A stretch of DNA of 59,857 nucleotides from Desulfuromonadales bacterium (GCA_030154185.1 JASKKK010000012.1:1-59857); one strand, 5' to 3'; positions 26,478-35,935 are shown, counted from the first letter of the stretch. A program made the numbers and translations. Notes: a model not told the origin generated them from the letters alone.

Positions 26478-28778
26478 ATGATCTGTGATGGATGTACTAT
26501 TCTCCACGAAGTGTTACGCCTCGCTGCTGGTGAGAATGAAGCCCCTCTGGCTAAATGTGAAAAAATCCTGGCTTTACTGCAACGCTCCTTGCCTTTGGCT
26601 GGAGCGTTTTTTTGGTTGCCGGACAAGGTTTCCGTACACGGAAAAAACTTTCTTGCTCCGCACGGTTCGGATCTTTTTCCTTTCTGTGAAAAACCTCCAT
26701 GGACTACTGCTGGTCAGCGCTGCATCCGCGCACCCCAAGCCGGTACCCTCCATTTTCCCGCATTCGATTCGAATTGTGACCAGGGAGTCCTTTCCCTGAC
26801 TTTTCCTCCTCCTCTGCGTGAAGATCCTGCATTGCTGCTGCTCGCCCAATCGTGCAGCCTGGTTCTTGCTGCTCTGGTGAAAGAACATCTGGATTTCAGA
26901 CAGCATCAAACCCGGTTGCATGAAATAGCCTTGCTGTCCGATCTGGCAGGGGCTTTGGGAGGGGGGGCTACAGTGTCGGAGCTGTTGGATGCACTATGGT
27001 CGGTTTTGGAAAAGGCCGGCGGCGTTGCCTGCGCCATTTTGCGTCCCATGCACGGCGCTATGATGCTGGGGAAACCCCATGTGCGCACCGTATCTCACCG
27101 GCAGGCAGATCTCGGAAAATTCGAGAAAGTCGAGACGGGAGTCGGTCTGAGGATATTGAGGACTGAACAGCTGTGCTTTGTGCCTGCTGCGCAAGACAAG
27201 CCTGCAGGGGTCGGATTGCCGCTAAAATTTCAGGGGCGTATGATGGGTACGCTGTTTTTCGCCGAGGACGGTCGCAGCGGTGCCCTCGGATTGTCTGATA
27301 CCGAGGCGAACCGTGCTTTTTTATCCAACCTGGGAGCGCAGGTCGCACAAAACCTGGAGCGTATCGAGGCCTTTGCGGATCGTGCGATTCTATTGCAGGA
27401 TAACGCCCGGAAATTGCACGAAGTTTCACTGCTTTACCGCGTCTCCAGGGCAATGCACAGCACCTTGCGCCTGGATGATCTGATGCATCTGATTCTTTCT
27501 TCCGTCACCATTCCATGGGGCGGGGATTTTGAACGAGCCATGTTGTTTCTGGCAAACGAAAGAAGCGGCGTACTGCAGGGCATGGTCGGGATGACGCGCG
27601 ATTCGGCGCGGTGTCTTTTCCCGAGAGTTGAGGCCGATGCTGAATGGGAATTGCCTCCGATTACCGAGGCCATTCGGGAGAAGCAACGCCAGGACCCCTT
27701 CTGCCAGCTGGTGGTCAAGCAGCGTCTGCCGTTGTCTCCCGATGAGAATCCCATAGCCCGGTCCGTGTCTCAGGATAAACTGGTTTTCGTAACGGAAACG
27801 CATGCTTTTCGGGGGTCTTTCGCTCGACTGGCAGAAGCGGTGGCTCTGAACCCCTGTGCGGTTGTGCCGTTGCGGGGGCGCAGTCGCGCTCTGGGGGTTC
27901 TGGTCGTCGACAGTGCCCGCATGTCTCAGACGGCTTTGGTTGAGCGGCGTCGATTCCTCGAACTGTTCGGAAATCAGGCTGCGCAGGCCATGGAAAACTC
28001 CATGCTCCTGCACCGTCTCGAAACCTCTCACAGGGACCTGCGCGAAACCCAGGAGCGCCTTATTCAGGGAGAGAAAATGGCTGCTTTGGGAGAGACGGCG
28101 GCTTCCGTTACCCACGAGTTGCGAAATCCTCTTGTTTCCATTGGGGGATTTGCCCGGCGTCTGGCACGGACTCTTCCCGAGGGTACTCGAGAACAGGAAT
28201 ACAGCGAGATCGTCGTTCGTGAGGTGCGTCGAATGGAGGAGATGCTGACCAATATTCTCGGGTTTTCCAAAAAGCAAATGTTGTGTATCGCGGATTGCGA
28301 TCTGGTCAAAATAGTCGAGGAGGTTCTGGCTCTGGAGGAGGATGTCCTCCGGGAGTCGAATGTGCGTCTTGTAAGGGAGTTCAGCGATGATGTTGCTGCT
28401 ATCCAGGGCGATGAACAAAAGCTTCGCCAGGTGATGGTCAATCTTGTCGACAATGCCCGGCAGGCCATGGGTGACGGCGGGGTGCTGGTAGTGAGAATTT
28501 ATCGCAGCTCCCTGCGTGGAGACCGGGCAGTGGCGGTGGAGGTGGAAGATACCGGTGGTGGAATCCCTGCGAATATTCTGCGCAATATCTTCAATCCCTT
28601 TTTTACCACCCGCAAGCAGGGGACAGGCCTTGGCCTGCCCATTGTGCATCGCATTGTCGAGCATCATCGGGGGGAAATCGAGGTGCAGAATACGGAGCGG
28701 GGGGCGCGGTTCGTTCTGCGCTTGCCCGAAGCGCCGCCTTCCTTTCAGGTTATGGATAAGCATCGGCCATTCAGTTGA
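26478..28778 (+). CDS. Orphan sensor histidine kinase with GAF-type sensor region
   Basis: A 766-residue protein with no membrane segment, so it is probably a cytosolic sensor. The long N-terminal part (about 1-520) contains GAF-like regions. The kinase core has [11 protein letters not shown] (phosphoacceptor His about 545), the N-box [10 protein letters not shown], the G1 box VEDTGGGIP and the G2 box [12 protein letters not shown]. This organisation resembles NtrB/AtoS-type kinases. Cys residues at the N-terminus (MICDGCTIL) could bind metal or a cluster. No response regulator lies next to it. The gene is followed directly by tRNA-Ala. The signal sensed is unknown. Confidence 0.85.
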   Translation: MICDGCTILHEVLRLAAGENEAPLAKCEKILALLQRSLPLAGAFFWLPDKVSVHGKNFLAPHGSDLFPFCEKPPWTTAGQRCIRAPQAGTLHFPAFDSNCDQGVLSLTFPPPLREDPALLLLAQSCSLVLAALVKEHLDFRQHQTRLHEIALLSDLAGALGGGATVSELLDALWSVLEKAGGVACAILRPMHGAMMLGKPHVRTVSHRQADLGKFEKVETGVGLRILRTEQLCFVPAAQDKPAGVGLPLKFQGRMMGTLFFAEDGRSGALGLSDTEANRAFLSNLGAQVAQNLERIEAFADRAILLQDNARKLHEVSLLYRVSRAMHSTLRLDDLMHLILSSVTIPWGGDFERAMLFLANERSGVLQGMVGMTRDSARCLFPRVEADAEWELPPITEAIREKQRQDPFCQLVVKQRLPLSPDENPIARSVSQDKLVFVTETHAFRGSFARLAEAVALNPCAVVPLRGRSRALGVLVVDSARMSQTALVERRRFLELFGNQAAQAMENSMLLHRLETSHRDLRETQERLIQGEKMAALGETAASVTHELRNPLVSIGGFARRLARTLPEGTREQEYSEIVVREVRRMEEMLTNILGFSKKQMLCIADCDLVKIVEEVLALEEDVLRESNVRLVREFSDDVAAIQGDEQKLRQVMVNLVDNARQAMGDGGVLVVRIYRSSLRGDRAVAVEVEDTGGGIPANILRNIFNPFFTTRKQGTGLGLPIVHRIVEHHRGEIEVQNTERGARFVLRLPEAPPSFQVMDKHRPFS

Positions 28779-28793
28779 TCTGAAAACAAGTTC

Positions 28794-28869
28794 GGGGCTG
28801 TAGCTCAGTTGGGAGAGCGACGCGTTCGCAACGCGTAGGTCGGCGGTTCGAGCCCGATCAGCTCCACCA
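28794..28869 (+). tRNA. tRNA-Ala (anticodon CGC)
   Basis: The 76-base cloverleaf with encoded CCA has acceptor GGGGCTG/CAGCTCC and D arm GCTC/GAGC. The anticodon stem is ACGCG/CGCGT around loop TTCGCAA, giving anticodon CGC for GCG codons. The T loop is TTCGAGC. The T stem shows one G-A mismatch and one wobble, which is slightly unusual. Confidence 0.92.
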
Positions 28870-28882
28870 GAAATATCTCAGG

Positions 28883-28909
28883 TCCGCACCTTCGGGTGCG
28901 GATTTTTTT
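28883..28909 (+). terminator. Terminator after tRNA-Ala
   Basis: TCCGCACC-TTCG-GGTGCGGA is a perfect 8-bp hairpin with a stable tetraloop, followed by seven T residues. Confidence 0.92.
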
Positions 28910-28910
28910 G

Positions 28911-29442
28911 TCGTGAAGAGATGGCTGCAGAGCGCATGATCGGTTTAAAAATGAGTGGAGTTTCTTTTATGCAAATAGGCGATCCGGGAGTGAAACAACT
29001 TTTGGAATTGTTGAATTACCAAAACTTCAAATAGCGGTAAGTGATGAAAAAAGCCGTTTTGGGGGAATTTTAAGACGGGACCCGGAATAAGATATCATTA
29101 AAAAACATAACCAGGTTTTATAGTTATCGTAATTGAAAAAGGTACAGAGGGGGGTGGATCGGGGGGCGGGAGATTTTATACCCGCCGGGTTGCAAAGTCG
29201 AAGGGGGGTGGTAAGCTGAAAATCAAATGGGACTCACTGGCAACCACCATAGTCCAATCCTTGGCGCGCACGGTTTTTCCCTCCTGACCGGCGCGCATTT
29301 TTTTGCGACGGTATCGATTTCTTTTCGAAAAAAAAATCGGGTATGCGGCAGAAAAAAACAGCGGATCGAAAGGAAGATTTTGTCCTTGGAAAAGGGCCTT
29401 CTGGCGTCGCTGATATCAGGCGTTTCACATGGAATAATTTGC
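28911..29442. other. Gene-free intergenic region before the aldehyde dehydrogenase
   Basis: No convincing gene was seen. A 32-codon ORF (28936-29034) has no good ribosome-binding site. The base composition is more mixed than in coding DNA, with G-runs near 29150 and T/A-rich stretches near 29040-29130. A promoter follows at 29443. Confidence 0.4.
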
Positions 29443-29471
29443 TTGCAAGGTATACTTCACTCTGCTATAAA
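29443..29471 (+). promoter_or_regulatory. Promoter of the acetaldehyde dehydrogenase gene
   Basis: TTGCAA (29443-29448) and TATAAA (29466-29471) are separated by 17 bases. It predicts a leader of about 270 bases. Confidence 0.6.
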
Positions 29472-29484
29472 TAGCTGTGTTGCA

Positions 29485-29578
29485 AGCTTGGACGTTGTCG
29501 TAACACGATGTTTTAACGGTCCTTCCGGGTGTCGACAGGGGTCGGTCGCCCGGAAAGGTATGCCGGTTAATCCAAGCT
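29485..29578 (+). promoter_or_regulatory. Folded leader RNA before the aldehyde dehydrogenase gene
   Basis: AGCTTGGA (29485-29492) is perfectly complementary to TCCAAGCT (29571-29578). Inside lies a second stem, CCTTCCGGG (29521-29529) with CCCGGAAAGG (29549-29558), one base bulged. TTAACGG and CCGGTTAA can also pair. The nesting suggests a folded regulatory RNA. I could not match it to a known riboswitch. Confidence 0.45.
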
Positions 29579-29751
29579 CGCCCTTATTGTTCATATACCT
29601 GAGGCACGGCAGGATGGTTGGCCTGCGCATGCGGCGGCCCGGATAATCAGCCGCTCATCCATGCGAAGTTTCGTGTGGCGGCGCTTTGTTTATGCGTTTT
29701 TCAAGTTTGGGTAAGGTGAACAATCAACAACAAAGACTAGGAGGATTAGGT

Positions 29752-31101
29752 ATGGCTAAGGAAATGATCGATCAATTGGTAGCCAATGCAAGAAAGGCTG
29801 CCGACGAATTCAAGGGTTATACCCAGGAACAGGTCGACAAGATTACCGCGGCAATGGACGAGGCCAGCGTTGCAAACGAAACAAAGCTTGGCGAATTGGC
29901 CGTTGAAGAGACCGGTATCGGTCGTGCTGATCACAAAGCCATCAAAAACCACCTTGGCGCTCACGTGGTTTACGAGTACTTCAAAGATAAGAAGTCCGTC
30001 GGCGTGATCAGAGAAGAAGAAGGTGTGAAGTATGTCGCCGAACCTTTCGGCGTGCTGGCGGCCGCTACTCCGACCACCAACCCGACTTCCACCGTCATGT
30101 TCAAGTCTTTGATTGCCATGAAGACCCGTAACGTGATCATCTTCGCATTCCATCCCCGCGCCCAGAAGTGCAGCCGCGAAGCGGCCAAAGTCATGTATGA
30201 TGCCGCTGTTGCCGCCGGCGCTCCCAAGAACTGCATCCAGTGGATCGAAGAACCTTCCATCGAAGCCACCAACCTGCTGTTCAAACACGAAGGCGTCAAC
30301 CTGATCCTCGCTACCGGCGGTAACGCCATGGTCAAGTCCGCCTACAGCTCCGGTCATCCCGCCATCGGCGTCGGTGCCGGCAACACCCCCGTTTTCGTTT
30401 CGAAATCCGCCAACCTGAGCGTTGCGGTCAACAACGTTATCGCTTCCAAGACCTTCGACAACGGCACCATCTGCTCCTCCGACCAGTCGATGATCTTCGA
30501 CGACAAGGAAGTTGCCGACAAAGCGGTTAAGATGCTGGTCGAGCGCGGCGCCTATCTGGTCAACGAGGAAGAGAAGGCGAAGCTCGAAGCCGTCATGTTC
30601 GACAAGGAAAGGGGCGTTCCGGCAGTGGCCATCGTCGGCAAGTCTCCCCAGGCGATCGCCAAACTCGCAGGTTTCGAGGTTCCCGAAGATGCGAAGCTGC
30701 TCCTCGTGCCCCTCAAGACCATCGGTCCCGAGGACTGGTTCAGCCATGAAAAACTTTCCCCGGTTCTCGGCTATATCAGCTACAACAACACCGACGAAGC
30801 AATCGAAGCAGCCAAGAGCCAGCTCCGCTGGGGCGGCGCCGGTCATACTGCCGTCGTCCATGCCCAGGATGAAAAAGTCCTCGAAAAATTCGCCTTGGAA
30901 ATCCCGGCTAATCGCGTGCTCCTGAATCAGCCTGCGGTTCACGGCAGCATCGGTCTCATCTACAACAAGCTTCCGCCTTCACTGACCCTCGGTTGCGGTA
31001 CGGATGGCAACAACTATCTCGGCAACAACATCAACTATAGCGATCTTCTGAGCATCAAGTCGGTCGCTCAGCGGGTCGTAGATTACGAACGAGATGAATA
31101 A
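29752..31101 (+). CDS. CoA-acylating acetaldehyde dehydrogenase
   Basis: The enzyme interconverts acetaldehyde + CoA + NAD+ and acetyl-CoA + NADH. The 449-residue protein resembles the aldehyde dehydrogenase half of AdhE and stand-alone EutE/acetylating enzymes. The active-site Cys lies in DNGTICSSDQSM (about Cys241). Cofactor-binding LILATGGNAMVKSAY and IGVGAGNTPVFV are also present. It has no alcohol dehydrogenase domain and no microcompartment-targeting N-terminal extension. The ATG at 29752 follows AGGAGG. It is a single-gene unit with its own promoter, long leader and terminator, and its codon use suggests high expression. It fits ethanol, 2,3-butanediol or acetylene fermentation as known in Pelobacter. 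Confidence 0.9.
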   Translation: MAKEMIDQLVANARKAADEFKGYTQEQVDKITAAMDEASVANETKLGELAVEETGIGRADHKAIKNHLGAHVVYEYFKDKKSVGVIREEEGVKYVAEPFGVLAAATPTTNPTSTVMFKSLIAMKTRNVIIFAFHPRAQKCSREAAKVMYDAAVAAGAPKNCIQWIEEPSIEATNLLFKHEGVNLILATGGNAMVKSAYSSGHPAIGVGAGNTPVFVSKSANLSVAVNNVIASKTFDNGTICSSDQSMIFDDKEVADKAVKMLVERGAYLVNEEEKAKLEAVMFDKERGVPAVAIVGKSPQAIAKLAGFEVPEDAKLLLVPLKTIGPEDWFSHEKLSPVLGYISYNNTDEAIEAAKSQLRWGGAGHTAVVHAQDEKVLEKFALEIPANRVLLNQPAVHGSIGLIYNKLPPSLTLGCGTDGNNYLGNNINYSDLLSIKSVAQRVVDYERDE

Positions 31102-31165
31102 GCGGATAAACGACTTATGAAGCCTTGTCCGGATTCCGATTCGGATGACGGCAGATGAAATGAAG

Positions 31166-31195
31166 CCCCTGAGGTTAGCCTCGGGGGTTTTTTTT
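31166..31195 (+). terminator. Terminator of the aldehyde dehydrogenase gene
   Basis: CCCCTGAGG pairs with CCTCGGGGG around a TTAG loop, followed by eight T residues. Confidence 0.9.
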
Positions 31196-31328
31196 ATGGT
31201 TTGCTAGAGAAGTTTGGTCCCTTGAGGCATTAGAAAGCCTATGGTTTCCTGTTGCGGAAGTCCGGTGAAGTTTTTGGATTTATACATCTGTGGTTTTTGG
31301 ACTGAAACAAGGCACTCAACGTGCGCTG

Positions 31329-32006
31329 CTATTCTCTTTCCATCTCGAATTTATATCCTACACCGTACACCGACCGGATAAGATCTTCCCCTGGGGAGGC
31401 GGTTTCAATTTTCTTGCGCAGTTTCTTGATGTGGCTGTCGATAGTGCGATCGGATACGATGCGCCGGTCTGCATAGATGCGGTCCATGAGTTGTTCTCTG
31501 GAGAAAATTCGTCCCGGGTGGGCAGCCAGATGTTGGAGAAGCTTGAATTCAACGGATGTCAGGTCGAGTTTGCGGCCATTCCAGCTGGCTTGGAGGCTGG
31601 CTTCTTCCAGCAGCAGTCCTTTGGTGCGGAGGGTTGTCTGGCCGCCGCTGCGGCGCAGCACAGCTTTGACGCGGGCAACGACCTCTCGGGGGCTGAAGGG
31701 TTTGCAGATGTAATCATCGGCGCCCAGCTCCAATCCGAGAAGTCGGTCTATTTCCTCGATGCGGGCGGTAACCATTATGATCGGAACATTGGAAAAGCTG
31801 CGAATTTCTTTGCAGATATCCATGCCGTCCTTGCCGGGAAGCATGAGGTCGAGGAGGATCAGTGCAGGATGGTTCTCTCTTACCCAGGGAGCGGTTTCCA
31901 AGCCATCTGCAACAATGTGAGGGGCGAAATTTGCCTGTCTGAGGTAATCGGCCAACAAGGAGGCCAGCCTGGCTTCGTCTTCGACAATCAGTATCCGGTT
32001 GTTCAT
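31329..32006 (-). CDS. baeR: BaeR-like OmpR-family response regulator
   Basis: A 225-residue regulator. The receiver domain begins [20 protein letters not shown], with the phosphoacceptor Asp at about 53 in LLDLMLPG and Lys in YICKPFSP. The C-terminal winged-helix DNA-binding domain (OmpR type) contains [13 protein letters not shown] and [15 protein letters not shown]. The segment [20 protein letters not shown] is strikingly like E. coli BaeR. BaeSR senses envelope stress and controls efflux genes. Its ATG overlaps the stop of the partner kinase gene by four bases. Confidence 0.88.
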   Translation of the reverse strand: MNNRILIVEDEARLASLLADYLRQANFAPHIVADGLETAPWVRENHPALILLDLMLPGKDGMDICKEIRSFSNVPIIMVTARIEEIDRLLGLELGADDYICKPFSPREVVARVKAVLRRSGGQTTLRTKGLLLEEASLQASWNGRKLDLTSVEFKLLQHLAAHPGRIFSREQLMDRIYADRRIVSDRTIDSHIKKLRKKIETASPGEDLIRSVYGVGYKFEMERE

Positions 32007-33460
32007 GGCTTTCGTCCATTCAGTGGCAGGGTAATGGCGATCCAGAGGCCCCCAAGGGGGGCGGGGCGAGTTTCGATGCTGCCGTTGTGGGCTTCGACAA
32101 TGTTTTTGCATAATGCAAGACCAAGTCCCGCTCCACCATGTTCACGACTTCGGGACCTTTCAACCCGATAAAATCGATCGAAAAGCTTGCCCATAGATTC
32201 GTCAGGAACGGCTGGTGAAGAGTCCATGAAGTCGAGCTGGATCGTGTTTTTACGGATGTTGGCGGTAATCTGTAATTGGCCCCCTTCGTCGGTGTAGTGA
32301 AGGGTGTTCTTCAGCAAGTTATAGAAGAGTTGTCTCAAGCGTTCCGCATCGCCGAGAACGGGAAGGTTTTTGGGTATGTTTCTGGTTTGCATGGAAAGGC
32401 TTTTCTCGGCAAACTGGGTGCGATGGGCTTCAACGGACTGAAGCAGGACGTTGGAAAGATTTATATTCGTCTTTCGGTATTGCATGGCGCCTATATCGCT
32501 GAGAGATAGTTCATAAAGATCGCCAACCAATCGTTCCAGACGCATGACCTCGCCGTGCAGGGTGTCAAGGGTCTGGTCGGAGAGTGTGCGAATCCCGTCC
32601 TGCACCGCTTCGATCTCTCCGCGAAGAATTGCCAGGGGGGTGCGGAGTTCATGGGAGATGTCGGCTACCCAGCGACGGCGCATAGCCTGATTGCTTTTCA
32701 AGGTCTGAGCCATCGAGTTGAAATCGTGTGCCAGTTGCCCCAGTTCATCGCTGGCTGTTTCATCGACCCGGATGTCGTAGCTTCCGGTGCTTAATTGATG
32801 AGTTGCTGAGGCCAGGGTGGTTATGCGTTTTACCATACGCCTGGAAAGCGGCAAAGATAGCAGGGCGCTCATTGCTGCTACCACCAGGGAAATAATGGTC
32901 ATGGAGTGATGTTGCTCCTGCGCAAACCGTTGCTGATGAGAGTCGATAATGATCTTCGGGGGTTTTAATCCGAGGTAGCCGACGGTTTGATTGTGGACGA
33001 CAAGTGGGTTGTAAGTTGGTGAGGGCCCAGGCACGAGGGAGTCATATATAGGTTTTTTTTCGCTGTCAAGCAGGCTGACCCGCCATTCGAAGGTTTGATG
33101 CATCGGCGATGGCGCGCCCGGCAATCCTTCCGGAGGAGGAGGAGAGCCGGATGGGGAGGGCAGTCGTCTGTCTCTTTCTGCAAGGCAAAGGGGGGAGAAG
33201 GGAGGTTCATGACGGCTGGAAATCAGAAAGTGCTTCCACAATCTCCTGTTACTTGTTAGGAAGCCCCAATTTCCTTGTTTTTCGTAACCTTTTATAAGGA
33301 GGCTTTCCAGGCGCAACAGACGTTCCTGCTCGACAGTGTTGACGTAGCGAAACAGGCTGCGTTGGAAACTGAATTTGGTGATAAGGAACATGCTTATGAC
33401 CACGAGGCCGGTGGCCGCGAGGAAAGCAAGGTAAAGACGATGTTTAATACTGATTTTCAT
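32003..33460 (-). CDS. baeS: BaeS-like sensor histidine kinase
   Basis: An inner-membrane kinase of about 485 residues. The first membrane helix is near the N-terminus ([20 protein letters not shown]) and a periplasmic sensor domain of about 165 residues follows. After a second helix come a HAMP linker and a His kinase core with [16 protein letters not shown]-binding motifs are [20 protein letters not shown] and [13 protein letters not shown]. The start is uncertain: ATGs at 33496, 33472 and 33460 are in frame and none has a strong ribosome-binding site. I chose 33460, next to the first helix. The Pro/Ser-rich sensor segment is unlike E. coli BaeS, so the signal may differ. Confidence 0.85.
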   Translation of the reverse strand: MKISIKHRLYLAFLAATGLVVISMFLITKFSFQRSLFRYVNTVEQERLLRLESLLIKGYEKQGNWGFLTSNRRLWKHFLISSRHEPPFSPLCLAERDRRLPSPSGSPPPPEGLPGAPSPMHQTFEWRVSLLDSEKKPIYDSLVPGPSPTYNPLVVHNQTVGYLGLKPPKIIIDSHQQRFAQEQHHSMTIISLVVAAMSALLSLPLSRRMVKRITTLASATHQLSTGSYDIRVDETASDELGQLAHDFNSMAQTLKSNQAMRRRWVADISHELRTPLAILRGEIEAVQDGIRTLSDQTLDTLHGEVMRLERLVGDLYELSLSDIGAMQYRKTNINLSNVLLQSVEAHRTQFAEKSLSMQTRNIPKNLPVLGDAERLRQLFYNLLKNTLHYTDEGGQLQITANIRKNTIQLDFMDSSPAVPDESMGKLFDRFYRVERSRSREHGGAGLGLALCKNIVEAHNGSIETRPAPLGGLWIAITLPLNGRKP

Positions 33461-33496
33461 ACGCGCATCCATTGTCCAGGCAATCTCTAACCTCAT

Positions 33497-33797
33497 ATCA
33501 TATTCAGGTACGGGGAGGCTAGCCGTGCAGAGGATGGCTGCAGGGAATTCCCGATTTCTTTCATATTTAGTCCCTTTTGAACGGATAAAGTTGCGTTCAT
33601 TGCCGGATCAATGGGGCCCGGCATCCCCGAAAGGGTGGCGTTTTTTATGTCGGCCGGACCTGACAATCTGGTTGCCAGTGTTTTTTTTGTTGCTATCCTT
33701 TCCAGGGGGCAAAAGTTTTTCGTTGCCTTTCAGTGGGGTGAAGAGTTCGTCAGGTGTTCGAAAAATCTTTTTCTTACTCAATCTGGGAGGTAGGAAT
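33497..33797. other. Intergenic region between divergent baeS and hsp20
   Basis: About 300 bases without a convincing gene. I see no CIRCE and no clear sigma32 promoter. A possible -35 (TTGAAC near 33577) has no good -10 partner. The hsp20 ribosome-binding site is at its right edge. Confidence 0.35.
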
Positions 33798-34292
33798 ATG
33801 GGAAAAAAAGACAAAAAACATGAGGAAAAAGAAGTAATGGTTCCTGAAAAAGCCGAATTGGTTTCTCCCTTTGAGGAAATGGAGCGTTGGTTCGGGGATT
33901 TTTTCAACCGGCCCTTTTTTTCTCCCATGTGGATGCCGCGTTTCAATCTCCCGCGGATGCAGCAGGTGACGCCTTCTCTCGATATATACGAGGAGGAGGA
34001 TGCGGTGGTGGTCAAGGCCGAGCTGCCTGGCATTGGCAAGGAAGACGTCGAGGTGGATATTTCCGATGATTTGCTGACAATCAGTGGAGAGAAAAAGGCG
34101 GAAGAAAAGCTCGAGCGTAAGGACTATCATCGTATTGAGCGGTCCTATGGCAGTTTCTCCCGCTCTGTACGTTTGCCTGGAGAGGTCCTTTCGGATCAGG
34201 CCAAAGCGTCTTTCAAGGATGGTGTGCTCGAAGTCCGCATTCCCAAGACGGAGGCCGCCAAACAAAAGAAACGCAAAATCGAGATTGAGTAG
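33798..34292 (+). CDS. Small heat-shock protein, Hsp20/alpha-crystallin family
   Basis: A 164-residue ATP-independent chaperone that holds unfolded proteins. The charged N-terminus (KKDKKHEEKE) is unusual. An aromatic stretch (WFGDFFNRPFFSPMW) precedes the alpha-crystallin domain from about VTPSLDIYEEEDAVVVKAEL to the conserved GVLEVRIPK. The C-terminus is basic and lacks the usual IxI motif, apart from IEIE. The ATG follows GGGAGGTAGGA. It is a single gene with its own terminator. Confidence 0.92.
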   Translation: MGKKDKKHEEKEVMVPEKAELVSPFEEMERWFGDFFNRPFFSPMWMPRFNLPRMQQVTPSLDIYEEEDAVVVKAELPGIGKEDVEVDISDDLLTISGEKKAEEKLERKDYHRIERSYGSFSRSVRLPGEVLSDQAKASFKDGVLEVRIPKTEAAKQKKRKIEIE

Positions 34293-34315
34293 CGTTTCCT
34301 TTCATTTTTTTCTGT

Positions 34316-34342
34316 AAAAGGCCGGGAGTCCCCGGCCTTTTT
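34316..34342 (+). terminator. Terminator of hsp20
   Basis: AAAGGCCGGG (34317-34326) pairs with CCCGGCCTTT (34331-34340), followed by further T residues. Confidence 0.88.
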
Positions 34343-34519
34343 GTGTAACAGCCCTTGTTTGGAGGGCGGGTGATTTGTTGTGCCGCGGGAAAAAAGGGTG
34401 AGAGCGAAAACCAGAGAGTCGAATGGGCGAAAGTAATTGTTTTTAATTGTTGTTTGAAGTATTTTGAATGACTACATATGCCGTTATAAAATGTTTTTTT
34501 TGCATTAGGAGGTATTTTC

Positions 34520-34894
34520 ATGACAGAAGAAATATCTACGGGTAAGTTCTGCACGGAATGTGGCAAGCAGATTCACCTTAAAGCGGAGATCTGTCCTCAT
34601 TGCGGTGTTCGCCAATCCTTGCTGGGGGCCGGAGCGGGGAGTTCGGTAAACACCATACCCAACTATCTGGTTCAAGCCATTCTGGTGACATTGTTTTGTT
34701 GCCTGCCCTTCGGAATCGTATCGATCGTATATGCAGCTCAGGTCAACGGTAAAGAGCAGGCTGGCGACCTTACGGGGGCTCGTCAAGCTTCTCGGTTGGC
34801 AAAAAAGTGGGTATGGGTCGGTTTTTTAAGTGGATTTGTGTTTATGCTGTTGTATCTCGGGATAATGGTATTTGCCGCTGTCCTGGGAGGGTGA
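34520..34894 (+). CDS. Zinc-ribbon/CD225 (dispanin) membrane protein
   Basis: A 124-residue protein with an N-terminal zinc ribbon (CTECGK...CPHCG, Cys about 11-31). A CD225/dispanin-type domain follows: a hydrophobic helix (LVQAILVTLFCCLPFGIVSI), then AAQVNGKEQAGDLTGARQAS, then a second helix. The CCLPFG-type motif and the A/S-rich loop between helices match the family, whose eukaryotic members include IFITM proteins. The bacterial role is unknown. The next gene (DUF2752) starts 6 bases later, and the pairing of these families recurs in bacteria. ATG behind AGGAGG. Confidence 0.8.
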   Translation: MTEEISTGKFCTECGKQIHLKAEICPHCGVRQSLLGAGAGSSVNTIPNYLVQAILVTLFCCLPFGIVSIVYAAQVNGKEQAGDLTGARQASRLAKKWVWVGFLSGFVFMLLYLGIMVFAAVLGG

Positions 34895-34900
34895 CCGGGC

Positions 34901-35359
34901 TTGTCGCATGTCACGAAGATCCATTTTTCGGCGATTTGGCGGTCGGTTTGCAAATGCCTGTTGGCAAGGCGGTCTCTCACATTGATCGGTGTCTGCCTGG
35001 TGGCAGTCGGCCTTTTGGTATTCTACAGTCCTGCCGATAGTCGATGGTTTCCCCCTTGTCCATTTCGGGCCCTGACGGGGGTGTATTGTCCGGGGTGCGG
35101 TTCCACCAGGGCTCTGCGCCACCTGTTGCATGGCAGATTCGTTGCCGCTTTCGGATACAACATGATGATGGTTGCGTCCGTTCCGTTCCTTCTTGTCAAC
35201 CTTGTGAGTCGTCTTTTTTTCGGCCCCACCCGCATTCTGTTTGATGAAAAAAAGCTGTCTCCGGTAGCCATTTTTGGTATATGGTTCCTTATTCTGCTTT
35301 ATGGCGTGCTGCGTAACATTCCGACCTATCCCTTTGGTTTTCTGGCTCCTCATGGCTGA
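34901..35359 (+). CDS. DUF2752 membrane protein
   Basis: A 152-residue protein with about three membrane helices and the DUF2752 signature PCPFRALTGVYCPGCGSTRA, with paired Cys and GSTRA. RHLLHGRFVAAFGYNMM follows, as in the family. The likely start is TTG at 34901, behind GGGAGG and 6 bases after the preceding stop. The function of DUF2752 is not established. Conserved Cys near the membrane surface suggest metal or redox chemistry, but that is a guess. Confidence 0.78.
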   Translation: MSHVTKIHFSAIWRSVCKCLLARRSLTLIGVCLVAVGLLVFYSPADSRWFPPCPFRALTGVYCPGCGSTRALRHLLHGRFVAAFGYNMMMVASVPFLLVNLVSRLFFGPTRILFDEKKLSPVAIFGIWFLILLYGVLRNIPTYPFGFLAPHG

Positions 35360-35455
35360 AATAGCTGAAAAGACCACTTTTTTCGAATCTTTCGGTAGCT
35401 GCACACCAGGAGCGGCAAGCAAGCAGTATTTGAATGTTTTTTTAAAAAATAACCG

Positions 35456-35485
35456 TTGCTTTTTCCCGGGGATGTGTGGTAAAAA
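35456..35485 (+). promoter_or_regulatory. Candidate promoter of the cold-shock gene
   Basis: TTGCTT (35456-35461) and TAAAAA (35480-35485) have an 18-base spacer. It predicts a leader of about 155 bases, typical for cspA-type genes. Confidence 0.5.
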
Positions 35486-35492
35486 AGTGCAA

Positions 35493-35591
35493 CTTAAGTA
35501 AGTTTGTGTAGATTTGCTTGTCGAGCAGATTGATCGTCAGTCGATTTCCAGCCGCACAGACCTCTTGGGATGTGTGGCTTTTTTACTTAAG
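35493..35591 (+). promoter_or_regulatory. Attenuator-like leader of the cold-shock gene
   Basis: CTTAAGTAA (35493-35501) is exactly complementary to TTACTTAAG (35583-35591). Within it, GCCGCACA (35551-35558) pairs with TGTGTGGC (35571-35578), directly followed by six T residues. This is a terminator-like hairpin about 60 bases before the start codon. The outer stem overlaps the T-run, so the folds could be alternatives. Confidence 0.55.
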
Positions 35592-35646
35592 GACAGCGCA
35601 AATCCTGCACAACCAACACACCCCTACGGGGGAAAGAGGAAGAAAA

Positions 35647-35847
35647 ATGGCAGAAGGTACAGTTAAGTGGTTCAATGACGCAAAAGGTTTTGGTTTCATC
35701 GAGCAGGACAATGGCCCCGATGTGTTCGTTCACTTCTCGGCTATTCAGGCTGAAGGCTTCAAGTCTCTGGCTGAAGGCGACCGGGTCAGCTTTGATGTTG
35801 TGCAGGGCCAAAAGGGTCCTCAGTCGTCCAATGTGGTAAAAATTTAA
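35647..35847 (+). CDS. Cold-shock domain protein (Csp)
   Basis: A 66-residue nucleic-acid-binding protein. It carries the RNP1 motif KGFGFIEQD and RNP2 VFVHFSAI, starts [11 protein letters not shown], and ends SSNVVKI. Csp proteins melt RNA structure or bind single-stranded DNA. The ATG follows GAGGAAG. The long leader with alternative pairings suggests regulation at the RNA level. It is a single gene with its own terminator. Confidence 0.95.
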   Translation: MAEGTVKWFNDAKGFGFIEQDNGPDVFVHFSAIQAEGFKSLAEGDRVSFDVVQGQKGPQSSNVVKI

Positions 35848-35897
35848 ACCCGCTTTTGCCTGTTCGTGAGTGAGTCAACCTCTCGGACAGTGAATTT

Positions 35898-35935
35898 AAA
35901 AAGGGTTCGCGATCTCGGGTCGCGAACCCTTTTTT
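35898..35935 (+). terminator. Terminator of the cold-shock gene
   Basis: AAAAAGGGTTCGCGA (35898-35912) pairs with TCGCGAACCCTTTTT (35920-35934). The A and T ends make it usable on both strands. Confidence 0.9.

Noticed and set aside
26478-28778. Hybrid kinase with a receiver domain
   Set aside because: The sequence ends shortly after the ATP-binding G2 box; no Asp-bearing receiver follows.
28936-29034. A 32-codon ORF ending QLLELLNYQNFK
   Set aside because: No good ribosome-binding site and no family resemblance; too short to support.
29227-29646. A 139-codon ORF in the leader region before the acetaldehyde dehydrogenase
   Set aside because: It crosses the predicted promoter and folded leader, has no ribosome-binding site and no recognisable sequence.
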